Part shown: in pieces, positions 51,793 through 61,484 of the stretch
How positions within the stretch are numbered: position 1 is the first letter of the stretch
Layout of the letters: the number at the start of each line of letters is the position of its first letter
NCBI GenBank assembly: GCA_038237225.1
Contig: JBBRYX010000005.1
Location: forward strand, 124,001 to 188,000
Direction: 5' to 3'
Length of the DNA: 64,000 nt
Source of the DNA: DASVUC01 sp038237225
Lineage (GTDB): Bacteria; Planctomycetota; Phycisphaerae; Tepidisphaerales; Tepidisphaeraceae
Translations under genes and position numbers: made by a program
The notes under the pieces: generated by a model
Database searches by the model: none
Told to the model about the DNA's origin: nothing
The model's input: the letters and a program-made list of their open reading frames with translations, nothing else

Positions 51793-51893
51793 CACGCGCC
51801 TCACGCGCGCGATATCAGTAGCGGCTGCACTTGTGCCGCCCTCTTCTGACTGCGGGCCCGACATCTGCTATAAACGCCCCCCGGAGCACCGCC

Positions 51894-53279
51894 ATGAGCT
51901 TTCGCTGTACTTTGATCCTCTTTCTTCTCGCCTTTTCCTCATGCACGCACGTCAACAAACCCCTCAACGCCGAATCCACTCCCATCGAAGACCGCATCAC
52001 CAACAAGACACTCGCGTCATTCGCCGCGAAGGATGCGACCGCGACGCGCCCCACCATTCGCGCATGTGACGATGGTTATTTCGTCGGCATCGCTATCTCC
52101 GGCGGCGGCCTCCGATCGGCAAACTTCTCCGCCGCCGTCATGTTCCAGCTTCAGAAGCTCGGCCTCCTGGATCGTGCCGACTACATCTCCTCAGTCTCCG
52201 GCGGCTCGCTCACCGCCGCCTATTACTGCCTCAACGACAACGAGAACTGGAACCCCGGACTCGTCCAGAGAAAGCTCACCCACCACTTCGCAACCGATGG
52301 ATGGGTCCAGCTTCTGTTGCCATGGAACACCCTCGCCCTCGCCTTCACGGCTTACGATCGCTCCGACATCCTTGCCAGCGGATTCCAGGAAGTGGTATTC
52401 AACTGCGGGGGTAGGCCGCAAACCTTCCACGACCTTCGCGCGGATCGCCCGACACTTCTCATCAATGCCACAGATCTTCAAAGCGGCAAGCCATTCGTCT
52501 TCTGCAACACGGCCTTCGACGAGATCAACTCCAACCTCGACAACTATCCGATCTCTTACGCAGTCGCCGCCAGCGCCGCCGTCCCCGTGCTGCTCCACCA
52601 GGTCACCCTGCGCGACTACTCCAACACCTTCAATCAGTATCGCCATCTGATCGATGGCATGGTCAACGACAACCTCGGGGTCAAATCCCTCGTCGACGTC
52701 TATCGCCGGCAGATCCACGGCGGCGCCTCAGATCCATACCGCAACGGCGCCATGTTCATTGTCATCGACGCCAAGACCGAGTTCACCGCGAAAATCGATG
52801 AGCATGCCGACACCACCATCCTCGACACCGTACGCTTCTCCACCGGCCTCGCCACCACCTCGCTCATCAACCGCGCATCCAGCGCCACCCTCTCCGAGAT
52901 CATCCTTGAATCATCTCCCGACAACGTCACCGCAAAGGAGCTTCGAGAAGAACGCAATGCCCTGATCAACAACGGTTACGTCCGTTTCCAGAACATCGAC
53001 GGCCGACCGGTCCACGTCGTCCACATCTCCCTCTCGCGCGTTCGCGAGATGCGCAACCTCCCCTCCGTCGACTTTTCGGAATCCGTCAACTCCATCGAGA
53101 CCTACTTTAATATCACCCAGAACCAGGCCTACCAGCTCTATCAAGCCGCGGATCTGCTGGTCAACCGGAAGTTCCACGACCAGCTCCAGAAGATGGCCGA
53201 TGAACTGCATCAGCAGGGCCCGGCAACGACGCCCGATAACATCCCGCGTATTCCCGCCAAAACCACCGGCGCCAAATGA
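51894..53279 (+). CDS. Patatin-like phospholipase lipoprotein
   Basis: A 461-residue protein with a lipoprotein signal (MSFRCTLILFLLAFSSC, Cys17). The patatin domain has the oxyanion loop VGIAISGGGLRSANFSAAVM, the nucleophile in YISSVSGGSLTAAYY and the catalytic Asp in HLIDGMVNDNLGVKSL, so the Ser/Asp dyad is present. Beyond residue 310 the sequence is not recognised and is mostly helical. It likely hydrolyses acyl lipids at the envelope. ATG 51894 has CCGGAGCACC upstream. A small lipoprotein gene follows about 110 nt downstream. Confidence 0.92.
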   Translation: MSFRCTLILFLLAFSSCTHVNKPLNAESTPIEDRITNKTLASFAAKDATATRPTIRACDDGYFVGIAISGGGLRSANFSAAVMFQLQKLGLLDRADYISSVSGGSLTAAYYCLNDNENWNPGLVQRKLTHHFATDGWVQLLLPWNTLALAFTAYDRSDILASGFQEVVFNCGGRPQTFHDLRADRPTLLINATDLQSGKPFVFCNTAFDEINSNLDNYPISYAVAASAAVPVLLHQVTLRDYSNTFNQYRHLIDGMVNDNLGVKSLVDVYRRQIHGGASDPYRNGAMFIVIDAKTEFTAKIDEHADTTILDTVRFSTGLATTSLINRASSATLSEIILESSPDNVTAKELREERNALINNGYVRFQNIDGRPVHVVHISLSRVREMRNLPSVDFSESVNSIETYFNITQNQAYQLYQAADLLVNRKFHDQLQKMADELHQQGPATTPDNIPRIPAKTTGAK

Positions 53280-53389
53280 CGCTGCCTAAAACAAATCTCC
53301 TGTCCCCAACCATTCCGATAGTTGCAACATTCGGCCAGCGCATGTTTTACTGTAGCGCTGGTGCCGGCAAGGCCATTCAGGAGATCCTT

Positions 53390-53797
53390 ATGCGAACCCT
53401 TCGCATCCTTTCAATCGCTCTATTCGCGTCGCTTCTACTCACCGGTTGCGCCACGCGAAAGAAGCAGGCCGCCGATCCCACCTTCCCCGCCACCGCGAAC
53501 ATGCTCACACAAGTCCGGATGCACGCCCAGCACGCCGACCGCGCCGCACGCGTGGGCTTAGTCACCGATGCGGATTCCAAGAGTCGTCTCGTCGCGGTAA
53601 GCGATATCAACCCCGCCGACTTCGCCGTCAACCAAAACGTCTCGTTCGTCGACCCGCGCGAAAGCGCTCTGACCTCCGGCACCATCGTCCGAATCCTCTC
53701 TAACTCGATCCACGTCCGCTACGATCCCCCGACTCGTTCCGGCGCCCGCGCCCCGCGCCAAGGTGACATCATGATCCGCTTCAAACCCGCGCCATAG
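53390..53797 (+). CDS. Small predicted lipoprotein
   Basis: A 135-residue protein with a clear lipoprotein signal (MRTLRILSIALFASLLLTGC, Cys20) and an AGGAG site before ATG 53390. The mature part starts with an Ala/Thr-rich linker and continues with MLTQVRMHAQHADRAARVGL, VAVSDINPADFAVNQNVSFV and IVRILSNSIHVRYDPP, probably a small beta domain. I do not recognise the family. It may be co-transcribed with the patatin-like gene. A TTTCGAATTTCG-type repeat follows its stop directly. Confidence 0.8.
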   Translation: MRTLRILSIALFASLLLTGCATRKKQAADPTFPATANMLTQVRMHAQHADRAARVGLVTDADSKSRLVAVSDINPADFAVNQNVSFVDPRESALTSGTIVRILSNSIHVRYDPPTRSGARAPRQGDIMIRFKPAP

Positions 53798-53798
53798 G

Positions 53799-53935
53799 AA
53801 AATCCGAAGCACCAAGCACGAAATCCGAAACAAATTCGAACGAAGCAACCTACAATGTTCCAATCCCTCGTTTCGAATTTCCTTGTTCGAATTTGCCGTT
53901 TGTTTCGAATTTCGAATCTCGAATTTCGGATTTAG
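53799..53935. repeat. Inverted repeat, TTTCGAATTTCGGATT family
   Basis: The left arm about 53799-53842 (AAAATCCGAAGCACCAAGCA, AAATCCGAAACAAATTCGAA) and the right arm about 53870-53934 (TTTCGAATTT words) are imperfect inverted copies, like 8757-8911. The right edge carries an in-frame stop two codons before the TTG start of maf. Confidence 0.82.
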
Positions 53936-53938
53936 CCC

Positions 53939-54553
53939 TTGCCTCCTCCCCAGCTCATCCTCGCAAGCAGCTCTCCCCGCCGCCAACAACTCCTCACCGA
54001 AGCCGGATACTCCTTTGTCGTCGATCCTTCAGACATCCCAGAAACCTTCCCCAGCGGCATGCTTCCCAGCAGCGTCGCCAGGCACCTCGCCGAACAAAAG
54101 TGCAAGCAGATTTCCGCGCGCTACACCGATGCCGTCGTCCTCGCCGCTGACACTGTCGTTGCCTTCGGAGATAAAGTCCTCGGCAAACCCAAAGATGCCC
54201 CTGACGCCAGGAAGATGCTCCAACTCCTCGCCGGCACCACGCATCTCGTCATCACCGGCGTCTGCGTCATACATCTCGAACAGGACTTCCATCGTCTGAT
54301 CCGCATCATGTCCGCGGTCCGCATGCGTTTCCTTTCTTCAAACGAAATCGATCGCTACATCGCCACCAACGACTGGCAAGGAAAAGCAGGGGGCTACGGA
54401 ATCCAGAACGCCGACCAATTCCCCTCCGATCTTCCCCACCAAACCCCCTTCGTCACCAAACAATCCGGTTCCAAATCCAACATCGTCGGTCTCCCCATGA
54501 CCCCCGCCAAACAACTGCTTGCCGAGGCCGGCATTCAGCCCACCAGGTCCTGA
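53939..54553 (+). CDS. maf: Maf-family nucleoside triphosphate pyrophosphatase
   Basis: A 204-residue Maf protein, hydrolysing dTTP/UTP or modified nucleotides to monophosphates. Motifs: LILASSSPRRQQLLTEAG (substrate loop), VVLAADTVVAFGDKVLGKPK (catalytic Asp), FLSSNEIDRYIATNDWQGKA, GGYGIQNA and SNIVGLPM. The start must be TTG 53939: an in-frame stop lies only two codons upstream, inside the preceding repeat, and no ribosome-binding site is seen, so the repeat has probably replaced the native leader. Confidence 0.92.
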   Translation: MPPPQLILASSSPRRQQLLTEAGYSFVVDPSDIPETFPSGMLPSSVARHLAEQKCKQISARYTDAVVLAADTVVAFGDKVLGKPKDAPDARKMLQLLAGTTHLVITGVCVIHLEQDFHRLIRIMSAVRMRFLSSNEIDRYIATNDWQGKAGGYGIQNADQFPSDLPHQTPFVTKQSGSKSNIVGLPMTPAKQLLAEAGIQPTRS

Positions 54554-54575
54554 CACGACCTGCAGGCCCCCGTCG

Positions 54576-56042
54576 TCATTCAAACAACTTCGGCTGGCGC
54601 GGATCTTCCGCAACCGATTCGAATTCCCCGTCCCCCACGCGCGTCACCAGCTTCTCCCCGCCCTTGATCTGATCCACACTCCGCACAACCGCCCCGCCCT
54701 TCTTGATCGTCGTCACCGAGTAGCCGCGCTTCAAAACCGCCAGCGGGCTGATCGCGTTCAACTGCCGCTCCGTCGCGTCGATTCGGCTCTTCTCCCGCTG
54801 CTGCGCCTGCACCATCCCGCACCGCAGTCGTTCCGCGGATGTGCGAATTTTCTGATCGAACAGCCGAACCAGATTTCGCGGATGCCGAATGGCCAGCCGT
54901 GTCGCGAGCGCGCCCAGCCGGTCGCGATCGATGCTCTTCAGCCGATCCGACATCCCCAGCCGCAGCGCGCGTTCCTGGTCGTCGATGACTTGTTGAAGCC
55001 GATGAATCCGTTCCATCGGCCTGCGGAATGTTTCATGTCGGATGATCGCTCTCAGCCGGTGCTGCGCTTCCTGAACGCGATGCCGCATCGCAGTCCGAAA
55101 CCGCGTCGCCAGCAGCTCCACATGATCCGCGGCACCGCGCCAATGCGCCGTCACCACCTGAGCCGCTTCCGTCGGCGTATGCGCGTGATAATCCGCGACG
55201 AGATCCGCAATCGATGTGTCAATCTCATGACCGACACCCGTGACAACGGGAATCAACGACGCGCCGATCGCACGCGCCACCACTTCCTCATTAAACTCCC
55301 AAAGATCCTCCAGCGATCCACCGCCCCGCGACAGCAGAATTACATCCGCTCCGCCCCGCCGATTGATCTCCCCAATCTGATGCGCGATTTTCTCCGCAGC
55401 CCCATCTCCCTGCACCGGCACGTGATACAGCTTCAGGTTCAGCCACGGAAATCGCTTCAGGACTTTCAACATATCCTGCAGCGCCGCCGTCGCGCTGCTT
55501 GTCACCAGCGCGAGATCCATCGGATACGCCGGCAATACTTTCTTGCGCTCCGCATCAAAAAGTCCCTCGCCCTCCAGCTTCGCCCGCAGTTTCTGAAATG
55601 CCAGTTCGAGCGCGCCTTGCCCGAGCGGCTCCAGCTTCCGGACATAAAGCTGGTATCTCCCCCGCTGCACGTAAACCTGCACCCGCCCGGTCGCCAGCAC
55701 CTCGATCCCATCAGATGGATCAAAGCGAAGCGTCGAGAAATCATCCCGGAACATCACGCAGTCGATGCATGACTTACCGTCCTTCAGCGTGAAGTAAAGA
55801 TTTCCCGATGCCTGGTGCGGCTTACAGTTGCTGCACTCGCCGCGAACCATCACGATCGGCGGCAACCCACCACGGATGGCGCGGTCAATCTCCGCCGTGA
55901 TCTGGGACACTGTGAAGACATCTCCCCCTTTGCTTTTCAAGCCGTCGACCGGCCGATCGCGCGTCTCCCCCTTCCCCATCAGCGTCTCACGAAAGTCAAA
56001 AAAATTCGCCACGCGCTCTACCTCATCCCTTCGCCAACCCAT
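54576..56042 (-). CDS. xseA: Exodeoxyribonuclease VII large subunit
   Basis: A 488-residue XseA, the large subunit of exonuclease VII, which digests single-stranded DNA. Motifs: FTVSQITAEIDRAIRGGLPP (OB fold), ECSNCKPHQASGNLYFTLKD, LALVTSSATAALQDMLKVL, VILLSRGGGSLEDLWEFNEE and IPVVTGVGHEIDTSIADLVA, followed by a long C-terminal coiled coil. The ATG at 56042 overlaps the stop of the esterase gene (TGATG), suggesting coupling. A start at 55979 would remove 21 extra residues. xseB is not seen. Confidence 0.94.
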   Translation of the reverse strand: MGWRRDEVERVANFFDFRETLMGKGETRDRPVDGLKSKGGDVFTVSQITAEIDRAIRGGLPPIVMVRGECSNCKPHQASGNLYFTLKDGKSCIDCVMFRDDFSTLRFDPSDGIEVLATGRVQVYVQRGRYQLYVRKLEPLGQGALELAFQKLRAKLEGEGLFDAERKKVLPAYPMDLALVTSSATAALQDMLKVLKRFPWLNLKLYHVPVQGDGAAEKIAHQIGEINRRGGADVILLSRGGGSLEDLWEFNEEVVARAIGASLIPVVTGVGHEIDTSIADLVADYHAHTPTEAAQVVTAHWRGAADHVELLATRFRTAMRHRVQEAQHRLRAIIRHETFRRPMERIHRLQQVIDDQERALRLGMSDRLKSIDRDRLGALATRLAIRHPRNLVRLFDQKIRTSAERLRCGMVQAQQREKSRIDATERQLNAISPLAVLKRGYSVTTIKKGGAVVRSVDQIKGGEKLVTRVGDGEFESVAEDPRQPKLFE

Positions 56043-56992
56043 CACGGTTGCAGCGTCTCGACCAATAACTTAAACCGAAGTTCCGCATGCTCATACGGCA
56101 CCTCATGCTTGTGATAAGGATAAATCTCCATCTGCTTCTCGCTCACCATGTGGTTGTATACCGCGAAGATCGTACTGGGTGGGCACACGTCATCCCAAAG
56201 ACAATTGCAGATCACTGTTCGGCACTTGATCCATGGGGCGAGATTAACGCAATCGCAATACGAAAGCGTCCGGAACGCCTGCTCCGTCAATCCCGGAAAC
56301 GACTTGAGAAAGGTCGGAATCTCGAGATATGGCCCCGCCCCCGCGATCGACGTCGCCCGGCGATAATCGCAGAGGTAAGGAATATCAGGGAGTGCCAGCA
56401 CCGGCCTCTCGCTCAATGCCGCCGCCGCCAGCGTCAAACCGCCGCCCTGGCTGATTCCCGTGATCGCAATCCGCTTCTCATCCACCTCTTCCCGCCGCGC
56501 CAGCAGTTCAAGCGCTCTCACCGCGTCCGCATAAACGTACCGGTAATAGTACTTCGACGGCTCGCGAATCCCCTGCGTCATCCACCCCATCTGATACCCT
56601 TCCGGGTAGACTGCCGCATCCTGCGACTGGCCGTTCTGTCCCCGACAATCCATACTCAGCACGCAGATTCCCTGCGACGCAAACGAAACCAGATCCAGCG
56701 GCCTCGGAGCGCGCCCGCTGTACCCGTGATAAAAACACACCCCCGGCATCTTCCCCCGCGAGTCCGGCCGCAAATACCAACCCGCGAGCCTCCCGCCCCC
56801 AAACCCATCAAACCGCACCGCATAAGCCTGAACTCCCTTGCTCGGGAAATGGTACGGAATCAATTCGGCATTCAGCGGCTGCTGCAACGCCTCCGCGATC
56901 GTCGACTTCCAATACGGCTCAAAATCCGCCTCCCGATACAACGGCGGCAGATACTTCCGCATCTGCTCCAACGGCATATCGATCGAACCCAT
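56042..56992 (-). CDS. Acetylxylan esterase-like alpha/beta hydrolase
   Basis: A 316-residue member of the acetyl xylan esterase / cephalosporin-C deacetylase family (PF05448). It has PGVCFYHGYSGRAPRPLDLV, CVLSMDCRGQNGQSQDAAVY, the nucleophile elbow IAITGISQGGGLTLAAAAL, Asp in LWDDVCPPSTIFAVYNHM and His in YPYHKHEVP. It should remove acetyl groups from xylan-type oligosaccharides or similar esters. ATG 56992 has GGAAGGAGCTT upstream. No signal peptide is seen, so it is probably cytoplasmic. It overlaps xseA by a TGATG. Confidence 0.93.
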   Translation of the reverse strand: MGSIDMPLEQMRKYLPPLYREADFEPYWKSTIAEALQQPLNAELIPYHFPSKGVQAYAVRFDGFGGGRLAGWYLRPDSRGKMPGVCFYHGYSGRAPRPLDLVSFASQGICVLSMDCRGQNGQSQDAAVYPEGYQMGWMTQGIREPSKYYYRYVYADAVRALELLARREEVDEKRIAITGISQGGGLTLAAAALSERPVLALPDIPYLCDYRRATSIAGAGPYLEIPTFLKSFPGLTEQAFRTLSYCDCVNLAPWIKCRTVICNCLWDDVCPPSTIFAVYNHMVSEKQMEIYPYHKHEVPYEHAELRFKLLVETLQP

Positions 56993-57069
56993 AAGCTCCT
57001 TCCGACAACGCGCGGCCCCAGGATACCGGCCAGTGGAAACAGTTTGTAGAGCGCTGCTATTCTCTGCTG

Positions 57070-57630
57070 ATGCAGATTCGCCCCGGAACAACTCGCGACC
57101 TCGACACCCTTCGCGAAATCGATGGCACCATCGAATCCACCGCATACCTCCATCTCGACTCATCGGGCGAGCTTTTCAACAGGACTTTCGCCCTTCAGCA
57201 ACGTCCGCTCCGCGATAAACTGATCGACTCCAACCGGCTCGATGATGACGCTTTTTTTTCCGCGAAACAGCTTCTCACAGGGGCGGATGAGGGAACGGTA
57301 CTCGTCGCCGAGCATGACAATGCGATTGTTGCCTCGCTGGTCGCCCAACCCCGCCATCACCTCAAGACCCTGCACGTCGTCGACCTGCGCATCGACTACG
57401 ACCACCGCCGCCAGGGAATTGGGACGGCAATGATCTTCCAGATGATTCAGCAGGCGCGCGATGCGGACCTCCGCGCTGTCAGCATCGAGACGCTCACGAA
57501 CAACATCCCTGCCGCAAGCCTTCTCGCCAAATCCGGGTTCGAGCTTTCCGGCGTCGATGCCCGCCGCCGATCAAATCACGACATCGTTAAGGAATCCGCC
57601 ACGCTCTTCTGGTATGCCGCTCTCGACTAA
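57070..57630 (+). CDS. GNAT family N-acetyltransferase
   Basis: A 186-residue acetyltransferase: MQIRPGTTRDLDTLREIDG, VVDLRIDYDHRRQGIGTAM carrying the acetyl-CoA loop (RRQGIGT), and ETLTNNIPAASLLAKSGFEL. The substrate is not deducible. It is divergent from the esterase gene and has about 90 nt to the next gene downstream (mgtE). Confidence 0.88.
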   Translation: MQIRPGTTRDLDTLREIDGTIESTAYLHLDSSGELFNRTFALQQRPLRDKLIDSNRLDDDAFFSAKQLLTGADEGTVLVAEHDNAIVASLVAQPRHHLKTLHVVDLRIDYDHRRQGIGTAMIFQMIQQARDADLRAVSIETLTNNIPAASLLAKSGFELSGVDARRRSNHDIVKESATLFWYAALD

Positions 57631-57721
57631 AGTCCGTTGCCAAAGCGTTCGAACAACTCAGAGACACCAGGCGATTCCCCAATCGACAAACAAACCGACA
57701 AACGCTATCCAGTCATTAGGT

Positions 57722-59110
57722 ATGAGCGAAAAATCAACTAAATCTCCAACCACCTCTGACCACGCTCCGCCTGAGGCGCGCGATGTCGCAACTGACGCCG
57801 AGGATCGCTCAGAATTTCTCGCCCATACCATTGAAGAAGTTCCCGCCGCCGACGGCGCGCAGGTTCTTGAGAATCTCTCGCTGGGTGAAGCCGCCGACGT
57901 CGCCGAGTTTCTCGATCCCGACACCGCCGCCCACGTCTTGGCGCAGATGGATCCCGCCCTGGCCGCCAGTGTGATCGCGGACATGGAGGTTCCCGAAGCC
58001 GCGATGGTCATCGCCGCGATGGATCCCGACGATCGCGTAGACGTTCTTCACCACATCGCTCCAGAACTCCGCGAGAACCTGCTCTCCGAGATGACCGCGG
58101 TCGACGTCGCCAACGTCCGCAGCCTCCAGCGTTATCCCCGCGACTCCGCCGGCGGCATCATGACGACTGAGGTTACCGCCCTGCCCGATGATCTCACCAT
58201 CGAACAAGCCATCGCGCAGCTCCGCCGGCTCAATGAAGAGCTCGAGCAGATGTTTTACGTCTACGTTATCGACCGCGCCGGCCATCTCGTCGGCGTTCTC
58301 TCGATGCGCGATCTCATCCTCGCCCGTCCCGATCGGCAGATCCGCGACATCGCCCGTCGCAACGTCGTCGCCGTTCCTGCCACCACGGATCAGGAAGATG
58401 TCGCCCGTCTGATTCGCAAATATAAGTATCTCGCGGTTCCCGTGACCGACGACCAGAACCGTCTCATCGGCATGATCACCGTCGACGATGTGGTCGACGT
58501 CATTCAGGAAGAAGCGACCGAAGACGTTCAAAGGATGGCCGGCGCCGGCGCCGAAGAGCGCCTGACCAGCCCGTGGCACTTTTCATTCCGGAAGCGAATC
58601 TGGTGGCTCCAGGTTAACCTTGCCACCGCGTTCGCCGCCGCCGCGGTAATCGCCATTTTCCGCGATGTCATCGACAAGGTCGCCATCCTCGCCGCCTATC
58701 AGACCATCGTCTCGGGCATGGGTGGCAACGCCAGCGCCCAGGCGATGGCTGTCGCCATTCGCGGCATCGCACTCGGCGAAGTCGACTTCTCCCTCCTCCG
58801 CAGAATCCTCTGGCGCGAGCTTCTCGTCGGACTCGCCAGCGGAGTCGTCATCGGCTCCACCACCGCAACCATCGCGATCGTCTTCAATTGGTCGAACCAC
58901 GCCGCCTTGCTTGGCGTCGTGGTCTTCCTCGCCCTCGTCATCAACCACACCCTCGCCTGCGTCTCAGGCGTCACCATCCCCTTCATCATGAAACGCCTCG
59001 GCTTCGACCCCGCCCAGTCCGCCACTATCTTTGCCACGACCGTGACAGACTGCTGCGGGTTCTTCGCGACGCTGGGTCTCGCATCGATCTTCATGCGCTG
59101 GCTCAAGTAG
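57722..59110 (+). CDS. mgtE: MgtE-type magnesium transporter
   Basis: A 462-residue magnesium channel of the MgtE family. Residues 20-150 form the N domain (VAEFLDPDTAAHVLAQMDPA, AAMDPDDRVDVLHHIAPELR). Two CBS domains follow (DSAGGIMTTEVTALPDDLTI, RRNVVAVPATTDQEDVARL, YLAVPVTDDQNRLIGMITVD), then five transmembrane helices with GMGGNASAQAMAVAIRGIAL and VTDCCGFFATLGLASIF. Acidic residues of the N and CBS domains would sense Mg. The ATG at 57722 was chosen on homology; longer upstream frame has no family resemblance. Confidence 0.94.
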   Translation: MSEKSTKSPTTSDHAPPEARDVATDAEDRSEFLAHTIEEVPAADGAQVLENLSLGEAADVAEFLDPDTAAHVLAQMDPALAASVIADMEVPEAAMVIAAMDPDDRVDVLHHIAPELRENLLSEMTAVDVANVRSLQRYPRDSAGGIMTTEVTALPDDLTIEQAIAQLRRLNEELEQMFYVYVIDRAGHLVGVLSMRDLILARPDRQIRDIARRNVVAVPATTDQEDVARLIRKYKYLAVPVTDDQNRLIGMITVDDVVDVIQEEATEDVQRMAGAGAEERLTSPWHFSFRKRIWWLQVNLATAFAAAAVIAIFRDVIDKVAILAAYQTIVSGMGGNASAQAMAVAIRGIALGEVDFSLLRRILWRELLVGLASGVVIGSTTATIAIVFNWSNHAALLGVVVFLALVINHTLACVSGVTIPFIMKRLGFDPAQSATIFATTVTDCCGFFATLGLASIFMRWLK

Positions 59111-59178
59111 TGGCTGCGTGGAGCGGTCAGGCCGCGGGCTTCCGCCGTGCGGCTAAACCTGGCGGTCTTTGGGAGGTC

Positions 59179-59649
59179 CTAGGAATTCCACATCTTTTCC
59201 ATCACTTGATAATGGGTCATCGCCATACCGAGCCGTGAATAAACTGTCTGCGCGCGTTCATTTTCGCGCTCGACATACAGACGCAAACCCACCGCACCGG
59301 CAACCCGCGACTGCTCCTCCGCAAATTCAAATAGCGCCCGAAACACCCCGCGCTTCCGAAACCTCTCCTCAACATAAACGCTCTCGATCCACCAGATATC
59401 CCCATTCCGCCAGTCGCTCCACTCGTGCGTCACCATCAGTTGCCCCACGACGCGCCCCTCGCATTCCGCAACCCAATAGATCGCCTTTTGCGGATCTTCA
59501 ATCCCCTGCCGGACGCCCTCGCGCACGATCGACATGTCGAGCGTCAGATTCTCGGTTTCCATCGCCATCGCCACATTCGCACGCGCGATGACGTCCACAT
59601 CCCCCGCCGCGCCCCGCCGAACGTTCACTTCCTTCTGCTGCTCATTCAT
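59179..59649 (-). CDS. GNAT family N-acetyltransferase
   Basis: A 156-residue acetyltransferase with VNVRRGAAGDVDVIARANVA, IYWVAECEGRVVGQLMVTHE, IWWIESVYVEERFRKRGVFR (acetyl-CoA loop, RFRKRGV) and GLRLYVERENERAQTVYSRL. It begins inside the stop of the upstream membrane glycosyltransferase gene (ATGA), so the two are translationally coupled. The substrate is unknown. Confidence 0.9.
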   Translation of the reverse strand: MNEQQKEVNVRRGAAGDVDVIARANVAMAMETENLTLDMSIVREGVRQGIEDPQKAIYWVAECEGRVVGQLMVTHEWSDWRNGDIWWIESVYVEERFRKRGVFRALFEFAEEQSRVAGAVGLRLYVERENERAQTVYSRLGMAMTHYQVMEKMWNS

Positions 59650-61484
59650 GGCTTCTTATTCTGCTCCAGTTGATTCAGATCAAACACCGGCATCGCATGC
59701 CCGACCCATCCGATCGGCTCGATCGTCCACAGATCTTTGTACCGCGGCGCTGGCACGTCATACACGCCGCAAACGTACGCCGGAAAAATAATGAGCGTCC
59801 CGCTCTTCGGCAGTCCCCTCCCTCGTTGCATAAACTGCACGCTTTCCGGCACCCAATAACTTCCCGGCAACCCGCGCTTTCCCGTCGACTGCATCAGGTA
59901 GACCGGCTGCGGAACCGGGTGCTGCTCGAGCCACGGCCGAATTTCCCGCAGCACATGCCCCCAGTCCAGATTGCTGTCGGTGATCTGCAAATCCACCCGA
60001 TCCCGCGGAAAATTGATGTAGCTCAGATATTCCGGATGAAGCGTCATCACATGCGCCGCGGCGATTCCCACCGCCAACCACGCGCCCCATATCCACCTGA
60101 TCCCGACCTCCGCAACGCTGCGCCCCGCCCACATGATGATGAACACATACGCCGGCATGAAGTGGCGGAAGCTGTAATTCATCTTCGACATCAGCAATAA
60201 CCCCAGCCATGCGATCAGCGGAATCAGAATGGAGTGCTCCCCGGCAAACCATCTCTTCCGCCACAGCGAGATCAGCGCGAGCGCCAGCACGATGAAGATC
60301 CCGATCGGAACCTTCAACGTCGCCACCGCCGGAAAATAATACCAGAACCCATCGCCGCTGATCTTCCCAAACAACAGCGAAGCCTGGCCCGTGTGATTGA
60401 TGATGAAGCCGGAAGTAAAGCATCCGACGTACGTCCCGGCGGGCATCCGCACTTGAAGAATCGACAGCACCGCATTCTGAAAACGCGTGAGCTGTGACGA
60501 AGGGTACTTCTCTTGAACCTGATCGAACGGAACCGAAACATCGAACAGCAGCAGCGCCCAAAGCGACACCGCCCCCACCGCGATACTCATCGCCAGTTGC
60601 CGCCGCCGCTGTTTCCATTGCATCGACCACTCGGTGCGCAACCGCCCGCCGCGCCAAGGCAGATAAATCCAATAATACGCCGCATACATCGCGAACACGC
60701 CCGGCAGAATCACCGCCGTGTGCTTGATCAGCAGCGCCGCCGCGGTGGATACCGACGCCGCCAACAACCGTCCCGTTGACTCAAACTCGAAATATCGCCA
60801 GTACAAGAAACACGTCAGCACCAGCGCTTCGATCCCGAAACTATCCAGCGCCGCGATCGGAACGTTCGCCGCGAATGTCGGATCCACCAGCAACAGGGCC
60901 AAACTCAGATACCCCGATCGCACCCCATAAACACTTCGGCACCACGCGAAGATCAACCCCACACACGGCACAAACAGCAGCGTCTTCCAAAGCCCGATCA
61001 TCATGATCAACGTTTCTGGTTTCAGCCGCTGGCCATAAATAAGTTGCTGGCGAACCAGTCGTTGATAACGCGCCCTCTCCGGATCGCTCACCGCCTCGCC
61101 CGGCTTAAACTCCCCCGCCGGCCAGTTCTCCGAATGGATCTCCGCCGCCGGCGTGCATCCACTCAGGAACATCGGTAACGCCAAAATCATCTGGCCCAGC
61201 GGTGGATCCGTGGAACTCGCCGACAGCAGATGCCGATGTCCCATCGCAAACGCCATCCCCCGCCGCAGGTGATAGTCCGCGTCAAAAACTTCGTTATGCG
61301 CTTTGCAGATCAGCACTGTCCGCGGAAAAAGCACCGCCGACGCGATCAACAGGCTAAGCCACAAGTGCTTGTCCCAGCAGATGGTTCCTCTGCTATCGGA
61401 AGATGTTTTGGCTGTTTTCTTCAACGGAATCCAAACTGAACTTTCAACCGCCGACCAACTTCGCGACCTCAACCGCCTTCCCAC
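59646..61484 (-). CDS. GT-C (dolichyl-phosphate-mannose-type) membrane glycosyltransferase
   Basis: A large integral membrane protein, about 600 residues, of the GT39/ArnT-like type. The first luminal loop has the catalytic-type acidic pair in KAHNEVFDADYHLRRGMAFA and DPPLGQMILALPMFL. Some ten helices follow (LLFVPCVGLIFAWCRSVY, LSLALLLVDPTFAANVPIA, IGIFIVLALALISLW). A periplasmic C-terminal domain ends the chain (ITDSNLDWGHVLREIRPWLE). It would transfer sugar from a polyprenyl-phosphate donor. The start is uncertain: GTG 61484 lies inside the preceding oxidoreductase gene (41-nt overlap), and a TTG near codon 22 would avoid it. Confidence 0.85.
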   Translation of the reverse strand: MGRRLRSRSWSAVESSVWIPLKKTAKTSSDSRGTICWDKHLWLSLLIASAVLFPRTVLICKAHNEVFDADYHLRRGMAFAMGHRHLLSASSTDPPLGQMILALPMFLSGCTPAAEIHSENWPAGEFKPGEAVSDPERARYQRLVRQQLIYGQRLKPETLIMMIGLWKTLLFVPCVGLIFAWCRSVYGVRSGYLSLALLLVDPTFAANVPIAALDSFGIEALVLTCFLYWRYFEFESTGRLLAASVSTAAALLIKHTAVILPGVFAMYAAYYWIYLPWRGGRLRTEWSMQWKQRRRQLAMSIAVGAVSLWALLLFDVSVPFDQVQEKYPSSQLTRFQNAVLSILQVRMPAGTYVGCFTSGFIINHTGQASLLFGKISGDGFWYYFPAVATLKVPIGIFIVLALALISLWRKRWFAGEHSILIPLIAWLGLLLMSKMNYSFRHFMPAYVFIIMWAGRSVAEVGIRWIWGAWLAVGIAAAHVMTLHPEYLSYINFPRDRVDLQITDSNLDWGHVLREIRPWLEQHPVPQPVYLMQSTGKRGLPGSYWVPESVQFMQRGRGLPKSGTLIIFPAYVCGVYDVPAPRYKDLWTIEPIGWVGHAMPVFDLNQLEQNKKP